64,000 nucleotides of DNA from the NCBI GenBank assembly GCA_045627525.1, contig JAZQNW010000011.1, forward strand, positions 1 to 64,000, given 5' to 3'. The position numbers and the translations under genes are program-made. This document shows positions 33,013-40,862 of the stretch, piece by piece. Below the pieces are notes generated by a model. It was not told where the DNA came from, did no database searches, and was given only the letters and a program-made list of their open reading frames with translations. The DNA comes from CAG-877 sp045627525. Lineage in GTDB: Bacteria; Bacillota_I; Bacilli_A; RF39; UBA660. The stretch's first letter is position 1; the number at the start of each line of letters is the position of its first letter.

Positions 33013-35088
33013 ATGAAAATTGTCTTACAAGATGGAATAAAAGATTGTGGTATTTGTTGTTTACTTTCAATAATTAGATTTTATGGTGGTGATGTATCTA
33101 AAGAATATTTGAGAGAAATTACTAATACTAATAAATCTGGTGTAACAGCTTATGATTTGATAGAAGGTTCTAAAAAGCTTGGGTTTATATCAGAAGGTGT
33201 GAGTGGTGACTTGACAAAAATAGAAAACAATAACTTACCTTGTATTGCTCATGTCGTTGTTAATAAAAGCTATAAACATTTTGTAGTAATTTATGATATA
33301 AATTTAAAAAGTAAAAGAGTTATAATAATGGATCCGGCTAAAGGAAAAAGAGTATTAAGTTTAGCTGAGTTTAAACTATTTTCAACTGGAAAATATATAT
33401 TTTTAAAACCTATAAAGCAATTGCCTATAGTATTTAAAAAGAAAATCATTAGTAAGGAAATTAAGAAATTTATTGTTTATAATAGAAAAAAATTATTATT
33501 TATTTTTATTTTAACGTTTGTATATTTTGTTTTTCATATCATACTTGCCTTTCATTTTAAATATCTTTTAGACTATTCAATTAACTATAATTTAACTAAT
33601 CCAATATATTTTCTTAGTATTTGCTTATTAATAATATATATATTTAGAGAATTAGCAATTGTTTTTAGGAATTTTTTATTAAATAAATGTTTAAGCATAT
33701 TAGATTATAATTTGACAATTAGAATATATAGACAGCTTTTATTACTTCCTTATTTATATTATCGTAATAGAACAACTGGAGAAATTATTTCAAGATTTAA
33801 AGATTTAAATATTATTAAAACTTTTCTTGTTCATTGCTTTCCTACTATTGTTGATTTATTTGGTGTAATTGTATTTGGTATGATTATGTTTAAAATAAAT
33901 AGCAAATTAGCTCTAGGTGTAATTATTATAGGAATTGTCATGATAGTGATCCAATTTATTTTTAATGGTATAAAAGAGAAAAAGATAAAGATTATAAGTA
34001 ATAATAGTGATAGAACTAACTCATATTTAATTGAATCTGTTTCTAATATGGATACAATTAAAGGAAGTCATTTGGAAAAAAGATTTATTGATATATTTTC
34101 GTTAAAATATCAAAAGTTACTAGAAAATATTTATGATTATCAGTCTTTGAATGAATTGTTTATTTTTATAAAAAATATTTGTCATGATATTTTAATTATA
34201 ATTATTTTAGGGTTGGGAAGCTATCTAGTAATTAAAAAGAGGTTATCAATAGCTTTATTAGTAGTATTTCAAAGTGTATTTAGCTATTTTTTGGTTTGCT
34301 TAGATAATTTATTGGATTTGTTTAATGAATATGGAAAGTTTAAAATAGCACTTGGTCGAATTGAAGATATGTTCATGATAACTTGTGAAAATTTTGTGGG
34401 TTCTTCTTATTATTTATTTTATGATTTGAAAGGTAAAATTGTATTTAATAATTTGTCTTATCAAGTTTCTAATAAAAAACTTTTTTCTGACTTAAGTATT
34501 TCTATAAATGATGGGGATAAAATTTTGATGATTGGAAGTAGTGGTTCAGGAAAGAGTACTTTAGTTAAAATGTTGATGAGATATTTTGAAGTTCCTTATG
34601 GAAAAATAAGTATTGGTGATATTGATATTAATCATTATCATTTGGAGGTTCTTAGAAATAACATAACTTATGTTGGTAATTTGGATTCTTTATTTACTGA
34701 TACTGTTTATAATAATATAACTTTGAATAAAGAAGTTTCAGATGAATTATTTAAGAAAGTTGCTGATATTACGATGGTATCTGAAATAGTTTTGGATGAT
34801 ATTCTAGGTTATCAAAAGATGATTGAAGAAAATGGCTATAATTTGAGTAATGGTGAAAGACAACGGATTATTTTAGCACGTGCATTACTTAGAAAAAGTA
34901 ATATTTATATATTTGATGAGGCTTTTAGTCAGATTGATTATTATAGAACTAGAAAAATATTGAAAAATATATTTAATTATTTAAGTGATAAGACCATAAT
35001 AGTTATAAGTCATAGATATCAAAAAAAATTGTTTGAAAGAGTATTGAAATTAGAAAATGGTAAAATATATGAAATTGAAAAAATATGA
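33013..35088 (+). CDS. Peptidase-containing ABC exporter (C39 peptidase, double-glycine peptide exporter)
   Basis: A 691-residue protein. The N-terminal C39 peptidase has catalytic Cys12 (QDGIKDCGICC), His89 (SYKHFVVIYD) and Asp107 (IIMDPAKGK), all intact. Six membrane helices follow (about residues 155-430). The ATPase has Walker A GSSGSGKST (about 505), signature LSNGERQR (about 611) and Walker B IYIFDEAF. Such exporters cut double-glycine leaders and export the mature peptide with ATP. Two genes with perfect double-glycine leaders lie downstream in the same run, overlapping end to end. The ATG follows AGGAAGTGAT with a long spacer. Confidence 0.93.
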   Translation: MKIVLQDGIKDCGICCLLSIIRFYGGDVSKEYLREITNTNKSGVTAYDLIEGSKKLGFISEGVSGDLTKIENNNLPCIAHVVVNKSYKHFVVIYDINLKSKRVIIMDPAKGKRVLSLAEFKLFSTGKYIFLKPIKQLPIVFKKKIISKEIKKFIVYNRKKLLFIFILTFVYFVFHIILAFHFKYLLDYSINYNLTNPIYFLSICLLIIYIFRELAIVFRNFLLNKCLSILDYNLTIRIYRQLLLLPYLYYRNRTTGEIISRFKDLNIIKTFLVHCFPTIVDLFGVIVFGMIMFKINSKLALGVIIIGIVMIVIQFIFNGIKEKKIKIISNNSDRTNSYLIESVSNMDTIKGSHLEKRFIDIFSLKYQKLLENIYDYQSLNELFIFIKNICHDILIIIILGLGSYLVIKKRLSIALLVVFQSVFSYFLVCLDNLLDLFNEYGKFKIALGRIEDMFMITCENFVGSSYYLFYDLKGKIVFNNLSYQVSNKKLFSDLSISINDGDKILMIGSSGSGKSTLVKMLMRYFEVPYGKISIGDIDINHYHLEVLRNNITYVGNLDSLFTDTVYNNITLNKEVSDELFKKVADITMVSEIVLDDILGYQKMIEENGYNLSNGERQRIILARALLRKSNIYIFDEAFSQIDYYRTRKILKNIFNYLSDKTIIVISHRYQKKLFERVLKLENGKIYEIEKI

Positions 35089-35479
35089 AAAGACTTTTCT
35101 TCTTTATTTTTTTATTTATTTGTTTTTAGCTGGAATTTTAATATTATTATTTTATTGCTTTTCTGGAAAGTTTAATAATTATTATGCTATTAATGGAGTT
35201 GTTTTTGGTAATGATATAGTAGAAGTTATGGTAACTTCTAGTGAATTGAAAATTTTATACAAAAATGGATTTTTATATTTAGATGATAAAAAGAAAAATT
35301 ACGATATAGTAAAAGTTAATAAAAATATTTTAAAAACTAAGAATAAAAAGTATCATGAAGTACTAATCAGTTTAGACGTTGATAATATGAAAGAAAATGA
35401 TATTTTGCAGTTGGTTTTTTGTGATGAAAGGATTAAAATATTTGAAATATTTAAAAGTATTTGGAAGGAGGATAAGTGA
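35069..35479 (+). CDS. Small membrane protein, possible minimal HlyD-like export accessory or immunity protein
   Basis: A 136-residue protein (140 if the ATG at 35057 is used). One N-terminal membrane helix (about residues 10-33) is followed by a beta-rich domain: YAINGVVFGNDIVEVMVTSS, then KNGFLYLDD, and a tail ending ERIKIFEIFKSIWKED. The layout resembles the membrane-proximal and C-terminal parts of HlyD/LcnD adaptors, whose tails read like R.SLLEWL..PL, but without the long coiled-coil hairpin. It overlaps the exporter end by 20 bases and the first peptide gene by four (GTGA), so it is tightly coupled. An immunity role is the main alternative. Confidence 0.65.
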   Translation: MKLKKYEKTFLLYFFIYLFLAGILILLFYCFSGKFNNYYAINGVVFGNDIVEVMVTSSELKILYKNGFLYLDDKKKNYDIVKVNKNILKTKNKKYHEVLISLDVDNMKENDILQLVFCDERIKIFEIFKSIWKEDK

Positions 35480-35619
35480 GGTCTTTAGCTAATGATGAAT
35501 TAAGAAATGTTACAGGTGGTTTTTCTGTACTTGGTGCTATATCAATAGCTGCAATAATTGTGTTTTTATCAGGTGTTCTTAATGGTTTTACTGATCCGGC
35601 GGTGGACAGTAGTGGATAA
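35476..35619 (+). CDS. Double-glycine leader peptide 1 (putative class II bacteriocin)
   Basis: A 47-codon gene. GTG start at 35476 within a GTGA overlap of the upstream stop, with GGAGG at 35465-35471. The leader is MRSLANDELRNVTGG: Leu -12, Glu -8, Leu -7, Val -4 and Gly-Gly at -2/-1 match the C39-cleaved leader consensus exactly. The predicted mature peptide has 32 residues, starts FSVLGAISIAAIIVF, is hydrophobic in its first half, and contains a GxxxG motif (GVLNG). It has no Cys and a slightly acidic tail. Exporter and accessory genes directly upstream support export. Activity is not shown by sequence. Confidence 0.85.
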   Translation: MRSLANDELRNVTGGFSVLGAISIAAIIVFLSGVLNGFTDPAVDSSG

Positions 35620-35779
35620 AAATAGCAATGAAGAACTAAAAAACATAAGTGGTGGTCAAACTATTAATGGACCAATTATATCAGCATGTACTGATTTTAT
35701 TGAAATGTTATACAATGTAGGTAGAGGTGTAGGAATCGCTATAAGGCGAATTTATGAGAATAATTTGGGACCGTTATAA
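35612..35779 (+). CDS. Double-glycine leader peptide 2 (putative class II bacteriocin partner)
   Basis: A 55-codon gene. GTG start at 35612, overlapping the end of peptide 1 by eight bases, with GGCGGTGG just upstream. Leader MDKNSNEELKNISGG has Glu -8, Leu -7, Ile -4 and Gly-Gly at -2/-1. The predicted mature peptide has 40 residues with QTINGPIISACTDF at the start, one Cys, a GxxxG motif (GRGVG) and a basic patch (IRRIY). With peptide 1 this fits a class IIb two-peptide bacteriocin, where paired GxxxG helices interact. A signalling pair is an alternative. The longer frame from 35558 is rejected because it runs through peptide 1. Confidence 0.82.
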   Translation: MDKNSNEELKNISGGQTINGPIISACTDFIEMLYNVGRGVGIAIRRIYENNLGPL

Positions 35780-35874
35780 TAGTTATTAATAAGTGATTTT
35801 TAACAATTTTTAGATAAAAATGACTAAATTTTGATAAAAATTATAAAAAAACACGAAAAATGTTGGAAAAGTTG

Positions 35875-35903
35875 TTGAAAAATAATATTTCTTTTGTTAT
35901 AAT
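35875..35903 (+). promoter_or_regulatory. Promoter of rpsU
   Basis: TTGAAA (35875-35880), a 17-base spacer and TATAAT (35898-35903) with an extended TGT. The region 35780-35874 before it is AT-rich with no clear terminator for the bacteriocin operon. Confidence 0.78.
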
Positions 35904-35936
35904 TCTTTTTAGTTAAAAACGAAGGGAGGGATAATG

Positions 35937-36137
35937 ATGGCAACTAAAGTAACCGTTAGAGGAAATTTGGACCAAGCTCTAAGAAAGTTCAAACAAAAAG
36001 TCGCAAGAGATGGTGTCCCTTCAGAATGTAGAAAAAGAGAAGCTTATGATAAGCCAGGGGTAAGAAGAAGAGCAGCTAAAAAAGAGGGAATTAAAAACTC
36101 TCAAAAGAGAAATCGTGCTAATAATAGAGACTATTAA
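35937..36137 (+). CDS. rpsU: Ribosomal protein bS21
   Basis: A 66-residue basic protein starting MATKVTVRGNLDQALRKFK with VPSECRKREAYDKPGVRRR, the S21 signature, and a basic tail. S21 is a small-subunit protein near the anti-Shine-Dalgarno region that helps mRNA selection. Two tandem ATGs occur; 35937 gives better spacing from GGGAGGG and the conserved start. Its stop lies inside the terminator stem. It opens the rpsU-yqeY-yqf block as in Bacillus. Confidence 0.96.
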   Translation: MATKVTVRGNLDQALRKFKQKVARDGVPSECRKREAYDKPGVRRRAAKKEGIKNSQKRNRANNRDY

Positions 36138-36155
36138 GATAGTCTCTATTTTATT
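36123..36155 (+). terminator. Terminator of rpsU
   Basis: AATAGAGACTAT (36123-36134) pairs perfectly with ATAGTCTCTATT (36139-36150). It overlaps the last codons of rpsU. An extended -10 (TGT TATAAT, 36169-36177) for yqeY follows. Confidence 0.85.
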
Positions 36156-36204
36156 TTAAATATAAATATGTTATAATAAATAATAAATTAAAGGAGATGA
36201 GACA

Positions 36205-36642
36205 ATGGTAGAAAAATTAAAAAATGATATGATTGTTGCAATGAAAAATAAGGAAAAAGAAAAATTAACAGTTATTCGTATGGTTAAAGCTGCTATGGAT
36301 CAGGAACACATTGATCATAAGAAAGAAATTAATGATGATTTGTTAATAGATGTTGTTAACAAGCAAATAAAAATGAGAAGAGATTCTATTGTAGAATTTG
36401 AAAAAGGTAATAGAGAAGATTTAATTGAAAAAGTTAAAAGTGAAATAGAAATATTAATGACATATTTACCTGAGCAATTATCAATGGAAGATGTTATAAA
36501 AATAATTGATGAAATATTTGCTGAAGTTAAACCTGAAGGCCAAAGAGATATGGGAAAAATTATGAAAGAAGCACAAGCTAAATTAAAAGGTAAAGCAGAT
36601 ATGAAATCTGTTAGTGAAATTATTAAAGGAAAATTACAATAG
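36205..36642 (+). CDS. yqeY: YqeY/GatB-tail domain protein
   Basis: A 145-residue helical protein of the YqeY family, homologous to the tail domain of the amidotransferase subunit GatB. Conserved blocks visible are DMIVAMKNKEKEKLTVIRMV, a central EKGNREDL and ILMTYLPEQLS, and a GQRDMGKIMKEAQAKLKGKAD segment. The tail domain is thought to contact tRNA; the role of free-standing YqeY is not settled. It follows rpsU as in Bacillus. AAGGAGATGA precedes the ATG. Confidence 0.93.
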   Translation: MVEKLKNDMIVAMKNKEKEKLTVIRMVKAAMDQEHIDHKKEINDDLLIDVVNKQIKMRRDSIVEFEKGNREDLIEKVKSEIEILMTYLPEQLSMEDVIKIIDEIFAEVKPEGQRDMGKIMKEAQAKLKGKADMKSVSEIIKGKLQ

Positions 36643-36669
36643 AAATGCAAAGTTTGCATTTCTTTTTTA
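36641..36669 (+). terminator. Terminator of yqeY
   Basis: AGAAATGCAA (36641-36650) pairs with TTGCATTTCT (36654-36663), then Ts. It overlaps the stop codon. Confidence 0.82.
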
Positions 36670-36700
36670 TTTTATTTCATATAATTTTATAGGTGATATT

Positions 36701-36940
36701 ATGATTGATAAAATAAAAAAATATATTAACGATAATGAATTTAAGTTAATCTTGTTTTTAAACTGTGTTTATATTACTAATTATGATCAAATTCTTACAT
36801 TAGATAATGATAGAATATCCTTAAGTGTAAGTAATAGATTGATAGTTATTAAAGGTAATAATTTAGTTCTTAGTAGATTACTTGAAAAAGAAATATTAAT
36901 TTCTGGTGAAATATTTAATATCGAGGAATTGTATGACTAG
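36701..36940 (+). CDS. yqfC: Sporulation protein YqfC
   Basis: A 79-residue protein with the YqfC/YabP fold pattern: ITNYDQILTLDNDRISLSVS, then LIVIKGNNLVLSRLLEKEILISGE. In Bacillus, yqfC is expressed in the mother cell under sigma-E and precedes yqfD. The ATG at 36701 has AGGTGAT upstream; the longer frame from 36614 starts inside yqeY and is rejected. It overlaps yqfD by eight bases. Confidence 0.88.
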   Translation: MIDKIKKYINDNEFKLILFLNCVYITNYDQILTLDNDRISLSVSNRLIVIKGNNLVLSRLLEKEILISGEIFNIEELYD

Positions 36941-38087
36941 TAAATATAAATTAAGAATTACTGGTAAAAGAGTAGAATATTTTATTGGTCAATTGATAAG
37001 TAATAAGATTAATATTTATAAAATAGAAAAAGATGATAATAGTTATATTATAATAGTTGATGATTTAGGATTAGATAGTATTAGAAAAATGAAGACTAGT
37101 TATAAATTTAAAGTCATTGGTTATTATGGTATAGCAAGAATTAAATATTTATTGAATAAATATAGTATGTTTTTGATATTTTGTTTTTTTGGAATATTAT
37201 TAAATATATTTTTAAGTAATATTATTTTTGATGTGGAAGTTATTCATAATAATTCATATATTAGAGATTTAGTTTATAATGATTTATCTAGTATGGGTAT
37301 TAAAAAATATCATTTTAAAGTTAATTTTGATGAAAAAGAGAAAATTGAAAAAAGAATTTTAAATAAAGAAACTAATGATATAGAGTGGTTAGAAATTGAA
37401 GAAGTTGGTACTAAGTATATTGTAAAAGTTGAGCAAAGGAAAAAAAATAAAGAGATAGATAATTGTAGTAGAAGAAATATTGTTGCGGCAAAAGATGCTA
37501 TGATTCTTAAAATAAATGCTGTAGAAGGAGAAGTGGTTAAGAAAAAGTTTGATTATGTAAAAAAAGGTGATGTAATTATTAGTGGTATTATTCATAATAA
37601 AGAGGATATTGTATCTGTAAAGTGTGCTGATGGTATAGTTTATGGTGAAGTTTGGTATCAGGTTACTGTAGAATTACCTAAACAATATATAGAAGAAAAT
37701 GTAACTGGAAAAGTAAAAAGACAATTGGAATTTAATTTATTAGATAAAGATTATACTTTATTTAATAAATTTAATACTTATAAAAAAGAGAGTATTAGTT
37801 TAATTAATTCTAATATATTACCAATAGGAATAAATTTTACAAATTATTTGGAAACTAATATAAAAAAGAAAAATTATAGTATTTATAATTCGGAAAACGA
37901 TGCTTTAAAAATAGCAGAGGTGAAATTATTTAATAAGCTTCCTAAGAAAAGTAAGGTTATAACTAAAAAAGTTTTGAAAAAGTTTGATAAAAATAGTAAA
38001 ATAATAATAGAAGTATTTATTAAAACTTATGAGGATATAACAGAAGTTAGTGATATTTTAGAACTAGATATTGAAACTAAGGAGTGA
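36933..38087 (+). CDS. yqfD: Sporulation protein YqfD
   Basis: A 384-residue protein. A small N-terminal domain (about residues 1-75) precedes one clear membrane helix (about 79-98, FLIFCFFGILLNIFLSNIIF) and a large outer domain with KKYHFKVNF, EWLEIEEVGTKYIVKVEQRK and GDVIISGII, all characteristic of the YqfD/SpoIV family. YqfD is needed for normal sporulation at the engulfment stage in Bacillus. The ATG at 36933 follows GAGG and overlaps yqfC, indicating coupling. The phoH and yqfF genes that follow in Bacillus are missing here; a VanZ-like gene takes their place. Confidence 0.9.
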   Translation: MTSKYKLRITGKRVEYFIGQLISNKINIYKIEKDDNSYIIIVDDLGLDSIRKMKTSYKFKVIGYYGIARIKYLLNKYSMFLIFCFFGILLNIFLSNIIFDVEVIHNNSYIRDLVYNDLSSMGIKKYHFKVNFDEKEKIEKRILNKETNDIEWLEIEEVGTKYIVKVEQRKKNKEIDNCSRRNIVAAKDAMILKINAVEGEVVKKKFDYVKKGDVIISGIIHNKEDIVSVKCADGIVYGEVWYQVTVELPKQYIEENVTGKVKRQLEFNLLDKDYTLFNKFNTYKKESISLINSNILPIGINFTNYLETNIKKKNYSIYNSENDALKIAEVKLFNKLPKKSKVITKKVLKKFDKNSKIIIEVFIKTYEDITEVSDILELDIETKE

Positions 38088-38093
38088 TATTTA

Positions 38094-38693
38094 ATGTTTG
38101 AGCCACTTTCAAATACAATTTTAGGTGTTGTTAGTTTTACTTGGCCAATGGTAATTATTTCGTGTGTAGTTTTAATATCTTTACGCCTTAGTTATATAGT
38201 AAAAAATAAGATGCATTTTACTTTGTATAGGGAATTATTATTGCTTAGTTTTGTTATTTATATTATGTGTTTATTCCAAGTTGTTACTTTTCAAGATGAT
38301 ATTACATGGTCTACTAATAATTTTATTCCTTTTAAAGAAATATTGCGTTATAATATAACGGATCGATTATTTTATAAAAATGTTTTAGGTAATATGTTAA
38401 TGTTTTTACCATATGGTTTTTTTGTAAGTTATTTACTTGATAATAAAAAATCGACTGTTCCATTGATACTTACAATTATAGCGTCTTGTTCAATTGAATT
38501 TGTTCAACTATCAATTGGGAGAGTATTTGACATTGATGATATTATCTTAAATATATGTGGTGGACTATTAGGATATTTTATTTATCATTTGTTGGATAGT
38601 ATAGGGGATAAATTACCGAAGATATTTAAAGATGAGTGGTTCTTAAATGCTATTTCAGTAATAATTTTAATAGGAATAATTTGTATGTTGTAG
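38094..38693 (+). CDS. VanZ-like family membrane protein
   Basis: A 199-residue protein with about five membrane helices. The central NFIPFKEILRY and NVLGNMLMFLPYGFFVSYLL blocks and SIEFVQLSIGRVFDIDDIILN with a C-terminal GGLLGYFIY are the VanZ signature. VanZ homologues give low-level glycopeptide (teicoplanin) resistance in some hosts, but most chromosomal copies have no known role, so resistance should not be assumed. It is placed in the yqfD-ybeY gap with 6- and 8-base spacers, an insertion relative to the Bacillus order. Confidence 0.85.
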   Translation: MFEPLSNTILGVVSFTWPMVIISCVVLISLRLSYIVKNKMHFTLYRELLLLSFVIYIMCLFQVVTFQDDITWSTNNFIPFKEILRYNITDRLFYKNVLGNMLMFLPYGFFVSYLLDNKKSTVPLILTIIASCSIEFVQLSIGRVFDIDDIILNICGGLLGYFIYHLLDSIGDKLPKIFKDEWFLNAISVIILIGIICML

Positions 38694-38701
38694 GAGGATA
38701 A

Positions 38702-39151
38702 ATGAATAACGTAGAAATATTTAATCAAACGGAAATTAAAATAAAGGAGTTAGAAACAGTTTCAAAAGTTTTAGATAGTGCGATAGAAAAGGAAAAACTT
38801 GAGAATGTTACCTTTAATCTTATTATAGTTGATAATAATTTTATACATGAGCTTAATAAAAATTATCGTAATATTGATAGAGAAACAGATGTTATAACAT
38901 TTGCTTTAGAAGATGATGATACAATGATATTACCAGATGGAGTTAGAGTTTTAGGAGATATATATATTTCAATTGATAAGGCAAAATCTCAAGCTTTGGA
39001 ATATAATCATTCTTTATTAAGAGAATTATCTTTTTTAGCAGTTCATGGATTTTATCATTTATTAGGTTATGATCATATGACTAAAGAAGAAGAAAAGATA
39101 ATGTTTACTAAACAAGAGGAGGTACTTGAAGCTTATGGGATTGTTCGGTAA
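38702..39151 (+). CDS. ybeY: Endoribonuclease YbeY
   Basis: A 149-residue protein with the YbeY zinc motif in AVHGFYHLLGYDH (three His ligands). Further family blocks are LNKNYRNIDRETDVITFALE and LGDIYISIDKAKSQA. YbeY is a single-strand RNase involved in 16S rRNA 3'-end maturation and ribosome quality control. AGGAGG lies before the ATG. It overlaps the following dgkA gene by 17 bases. Confidence 0.94.
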   Translation: MNNVEIFNQTEIKIKELETVSKVLDSAIEKEKLENVTFNLIIVDNNFIHELNKNYRNIDRETDVITFALEDDDTMILPDGVRVLGDIYISIDKAKSQALEYNHSLLRELSFLAVHGFYHLLGYDHMTKEEEKIMFTKQEEVLEAYGIVR

Positions 39152-39551
39152 AAAGAAAAATTTATATGTTAGGCCTGATTATAAAAGATTGACTAATAGT
39201 TTTAAATACGCATTTAAAGGTGTTAAGCAAGCTTATGATGGTGAACAAAATTTAAAGATTCATACTATCATGGCAGTAATTGTTATTATTAGTGGTTTTT
39301 TATTTAAGATAAGTTATGTTGAATGGTTAGTTTGTTTAATACTTATTGGTTTAGTAATAATGGCTGAATTTTTTAATACTGCTATTGAAAAAGTTGTTGA
39401 TTTAGCATCTCCAGAAATTCATCCTCTAGCAAAAGCAGCTAAGGATATATCTTCATCAGGAGTATTAATTATGGCTATTATGTCAGCTATTATAGGATTA
39501 ATAATATTTGTACCAAAAATAATTTTATTAGTAGGAGGAATTATATGTTAA
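39135..39551 (+). CDS. dgkA: Undecaprenol/diacylglycerol kinase, DgkA family
   Basis: A 138-residue protein with about three membrane helices. SFKYAFKGVKQAYDGEQNLKIH (about 20-41) and VIMAEFFNTAIEKVVDLASPE are the DgkA signatures including catalytic Glu. In Gram-positives the enzyme phosphorylates undecaprenol to recycle the cell-wall carrier lipid. Start choice: AGAGGAGG at 39115-39122 is closer to TTG 39126 but too close, so ATG 39135 is preferred with moderate certainty. Overlaps ybeY and cdd, as in Bacillus operons. Confidence 0.9.
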   Translation: MGLFGKKKNLYVRPDYKRLTNSFKYAFKGVKQAYDGEQNLKIHTIMAVIVIISGFLFKISYVEWLVCLILIGLVIMAEFFNTAIEKVVDLASPEIHPLAKAAKDISSSGVLIMAIMSAIIGLIIFVPKIILLVGGIIC

Positions 39552-39934
39552 ATAGATTATTAGAATTACATAAAAATAGTTATGTTCCAATTTCTAACTA
39601 TCCGGTTTCAGCTATAGTTGTAGCAAAAGATGGAAGAGAATTTCCAGGTGTAAATGTAGAAGATGCATCTACTAGAGCAGGTACTTGTGCTGAAAGAACA
39701 GCTATATTTTCAGCTTTAACAGCAGGTGTTAAAAAAGGTGAGTTTGATTGTATCCATGTATTAACATCTTCAAGTGAGAGCATAGGAATGCCTTGTTTTG
39801 TATGTCGACAAATGATTTCAGAGTTATTTGATAAAGATTGCAAAATTATTTGTTATAATACTAAAGGTGAAAGTATTACTCATACTGTTGAAGAGCTTTG
39901 TCCTTATCCTTTTGGAGAGGAAGATTTAAAATGA
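39545..39934 (+). CDS. cdd: Cytidine deaminase
   Basis: A 129-residue protein with the zinc-binding cytidine deaminase motifs TCAERTA (His/Cys position is Cys, with the catalytic Glu) and PCFVCRQ. It converts cytidine to uridine in pyrimidine salvage. NYPVSAIVVAKDGREFPGVNVEDAS-type sequence forms the N-terminal substrate-binding part. It overlaps dgkA by seven bases and era by four (ATGA). GGAGG precedes its ATG. Confidence 0.93.
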   Translation: MLNRLLELHKNSYVPISNYPVSAIVVAKDGREFPGVNVEDASTRAGTCAERTAIFSALTAGVKKGEFDCIHVLTSSSESIGMPCFVCRQMISELFDKDCKIICYNTKGESITHTVEELCPYPFGEEDLK

Positions 39935-40821
39935 GATGCGGCTTTGTTAGTTTAGTTGGAAGACCAAATGTTGGAAAGAGCACTTTACTTAATAGTGTAT
40001 TGGGAATGAAATTAGCTATTACTTCAGATGTTAGTGGTACTACAAGAAATGTTATTCAGGGTATTTATAATGATGATTCTTCACAAATAGTATTTGTTGA
40101 TACTCCAGGTATTCATAAGCCAACACATAAGTTAGGAAATTTAATGAATAAGAAAGCTTATACATATACAGAAGGTGTTGATGTAATTTTATTTTTGATA
40201 GATATTTCTAAAGGATTTGGTAAAGGTGATGAATTTATTCTTAATAAAATAAAAGATAGTGAAGTTCCCGTTTTTTTATTGCTAAATAAGATTGACCAAG
40301 TAAAAAATAAAGAATTATTATTAGAAAAAATAAATGAATTAAAAGATCTTTATAGTTTTTCTGAAATTATTCCAATTAGTGCAGCAAAAAAAGATAATAT
40401 AAATGTTTTGATTGATTGTATAAAAAAATATATTCCTGAACAGGATGCTATATATTCTGAAGATGAATTAACTAATGTAACTACAAGATTTATAATGGCT
40501 GAGTTTGTAAGAGAAAAGATATTAGAACTTACTCATGATGAGATACCACATACTGTTACTTGTTATGTGGAAAATTATGAAGAAGATGATGATAAAGTTC
40601 ATATACAAGTATTGATTGTTGTTGATAGAGATAACTTAAAGAAAATTATTATTGGAAAAAATGGCTCTATGTTAAAAGAAGTTGGAACTAGAGCAAGGAT
40701 AGATATGGAGAAATTTTTAGGAAAAAAAGTATTTTTAGAGACTTATGTAAAAACATTAAAAAATTGGCGTGATCAAGAAAAATATTTCTTGGAATTAGGT
40801 TTAAAAGATGATGATGAATAA
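39931..40821 (+). CDS. era: GTPase Era
   Basis: A 296-residue protein with an N-terminal GTPase domain (G1 GRPNVGKS at residues 9-16, G3 DTPG, G4 NKID, G5 SAAK) and a C-terminal KH domain with IIIGKNGSMLKEVGTRARIDME. Era binds the 3' end of 16S rRNA and assists small-subunit assembly. The ATG at 39931 has GAGAGGA upstream and overlaps cdd; the longer frame from 39898 lies within cdd and is rejected. Confidence 0.96.
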   Translation: MRCGFVSLVGRPNVGKSTLLNSVLGMKLAITSDVSGTTRNVIQGIYNDDSSQIVFVDTPGIHKPTHKLGNLMNKKAYTYTEGVDVILFLIDISKGFGKGDEFILNKIKDSEVPVFLLLNKIDQVKNKELLLEKINELKDLYSFSEIIPISAAKKDNINVLIDCIKKYIPEQDAIYSEDELTNVTTRFIMAEFVREKILELTHDEIPHTVTCYVENYEEDDDKVHIQVLIVVDRDNLKKIIIGKNGSMLKEVGTRARIDMEKFLGKKVFLETYVKTLKNWRDQEKYFLELGLKDDDE

Positions 40822-40830
40822 AAAATGATA

Positions 40831-40862
40831 AAAATCACCACTATATTAATAGAGGTGATTTT
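40831..40862 (+). promoter_or_regulatory. Hairpin that would mask the yqzL ribosome-binding site
   Basis: AAAATCACC (40831-40839) pairs perfectly with GGTGATTTT (40854-40862). The right arm contains the Shine-Dalgarno sequence GAGGTGAT of yqzL and ends at its ATG. Confidence 0.55.

Noticed and set aside
32999..33016. Five-codon upstream frame overlapping the C39 gene start
   Set aside because: Its ATG overlaps the ribosome site itself, so it is unlikely to be translated.
33013..35088. Lantibiotic or lasso-peptide maturation locus
   Set aside because: No LanM/LanB, radical SAM or lasso cyclase gene is adjacent; only exporter, small membrane protein and two peptides.
35558..35611. Longer start for the second peptide gene
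   Set aside because: It would add 18 residues read through peptide 1 and destroy the leader layout; GTG 35612 gives a normal 15-residue leader.
35476..35779. Class IIa (pediocin-like) bacteriocin
   Set aside because: Neither mature peptide has the YGNGV motif or paired Cys.
38094..38693. VanZ-like gene as a glycopeptide resistance gene
   Set aside because: No vanA/vanS-type genes are near; most chromosomal VanZ-like proteins have no resistance role.
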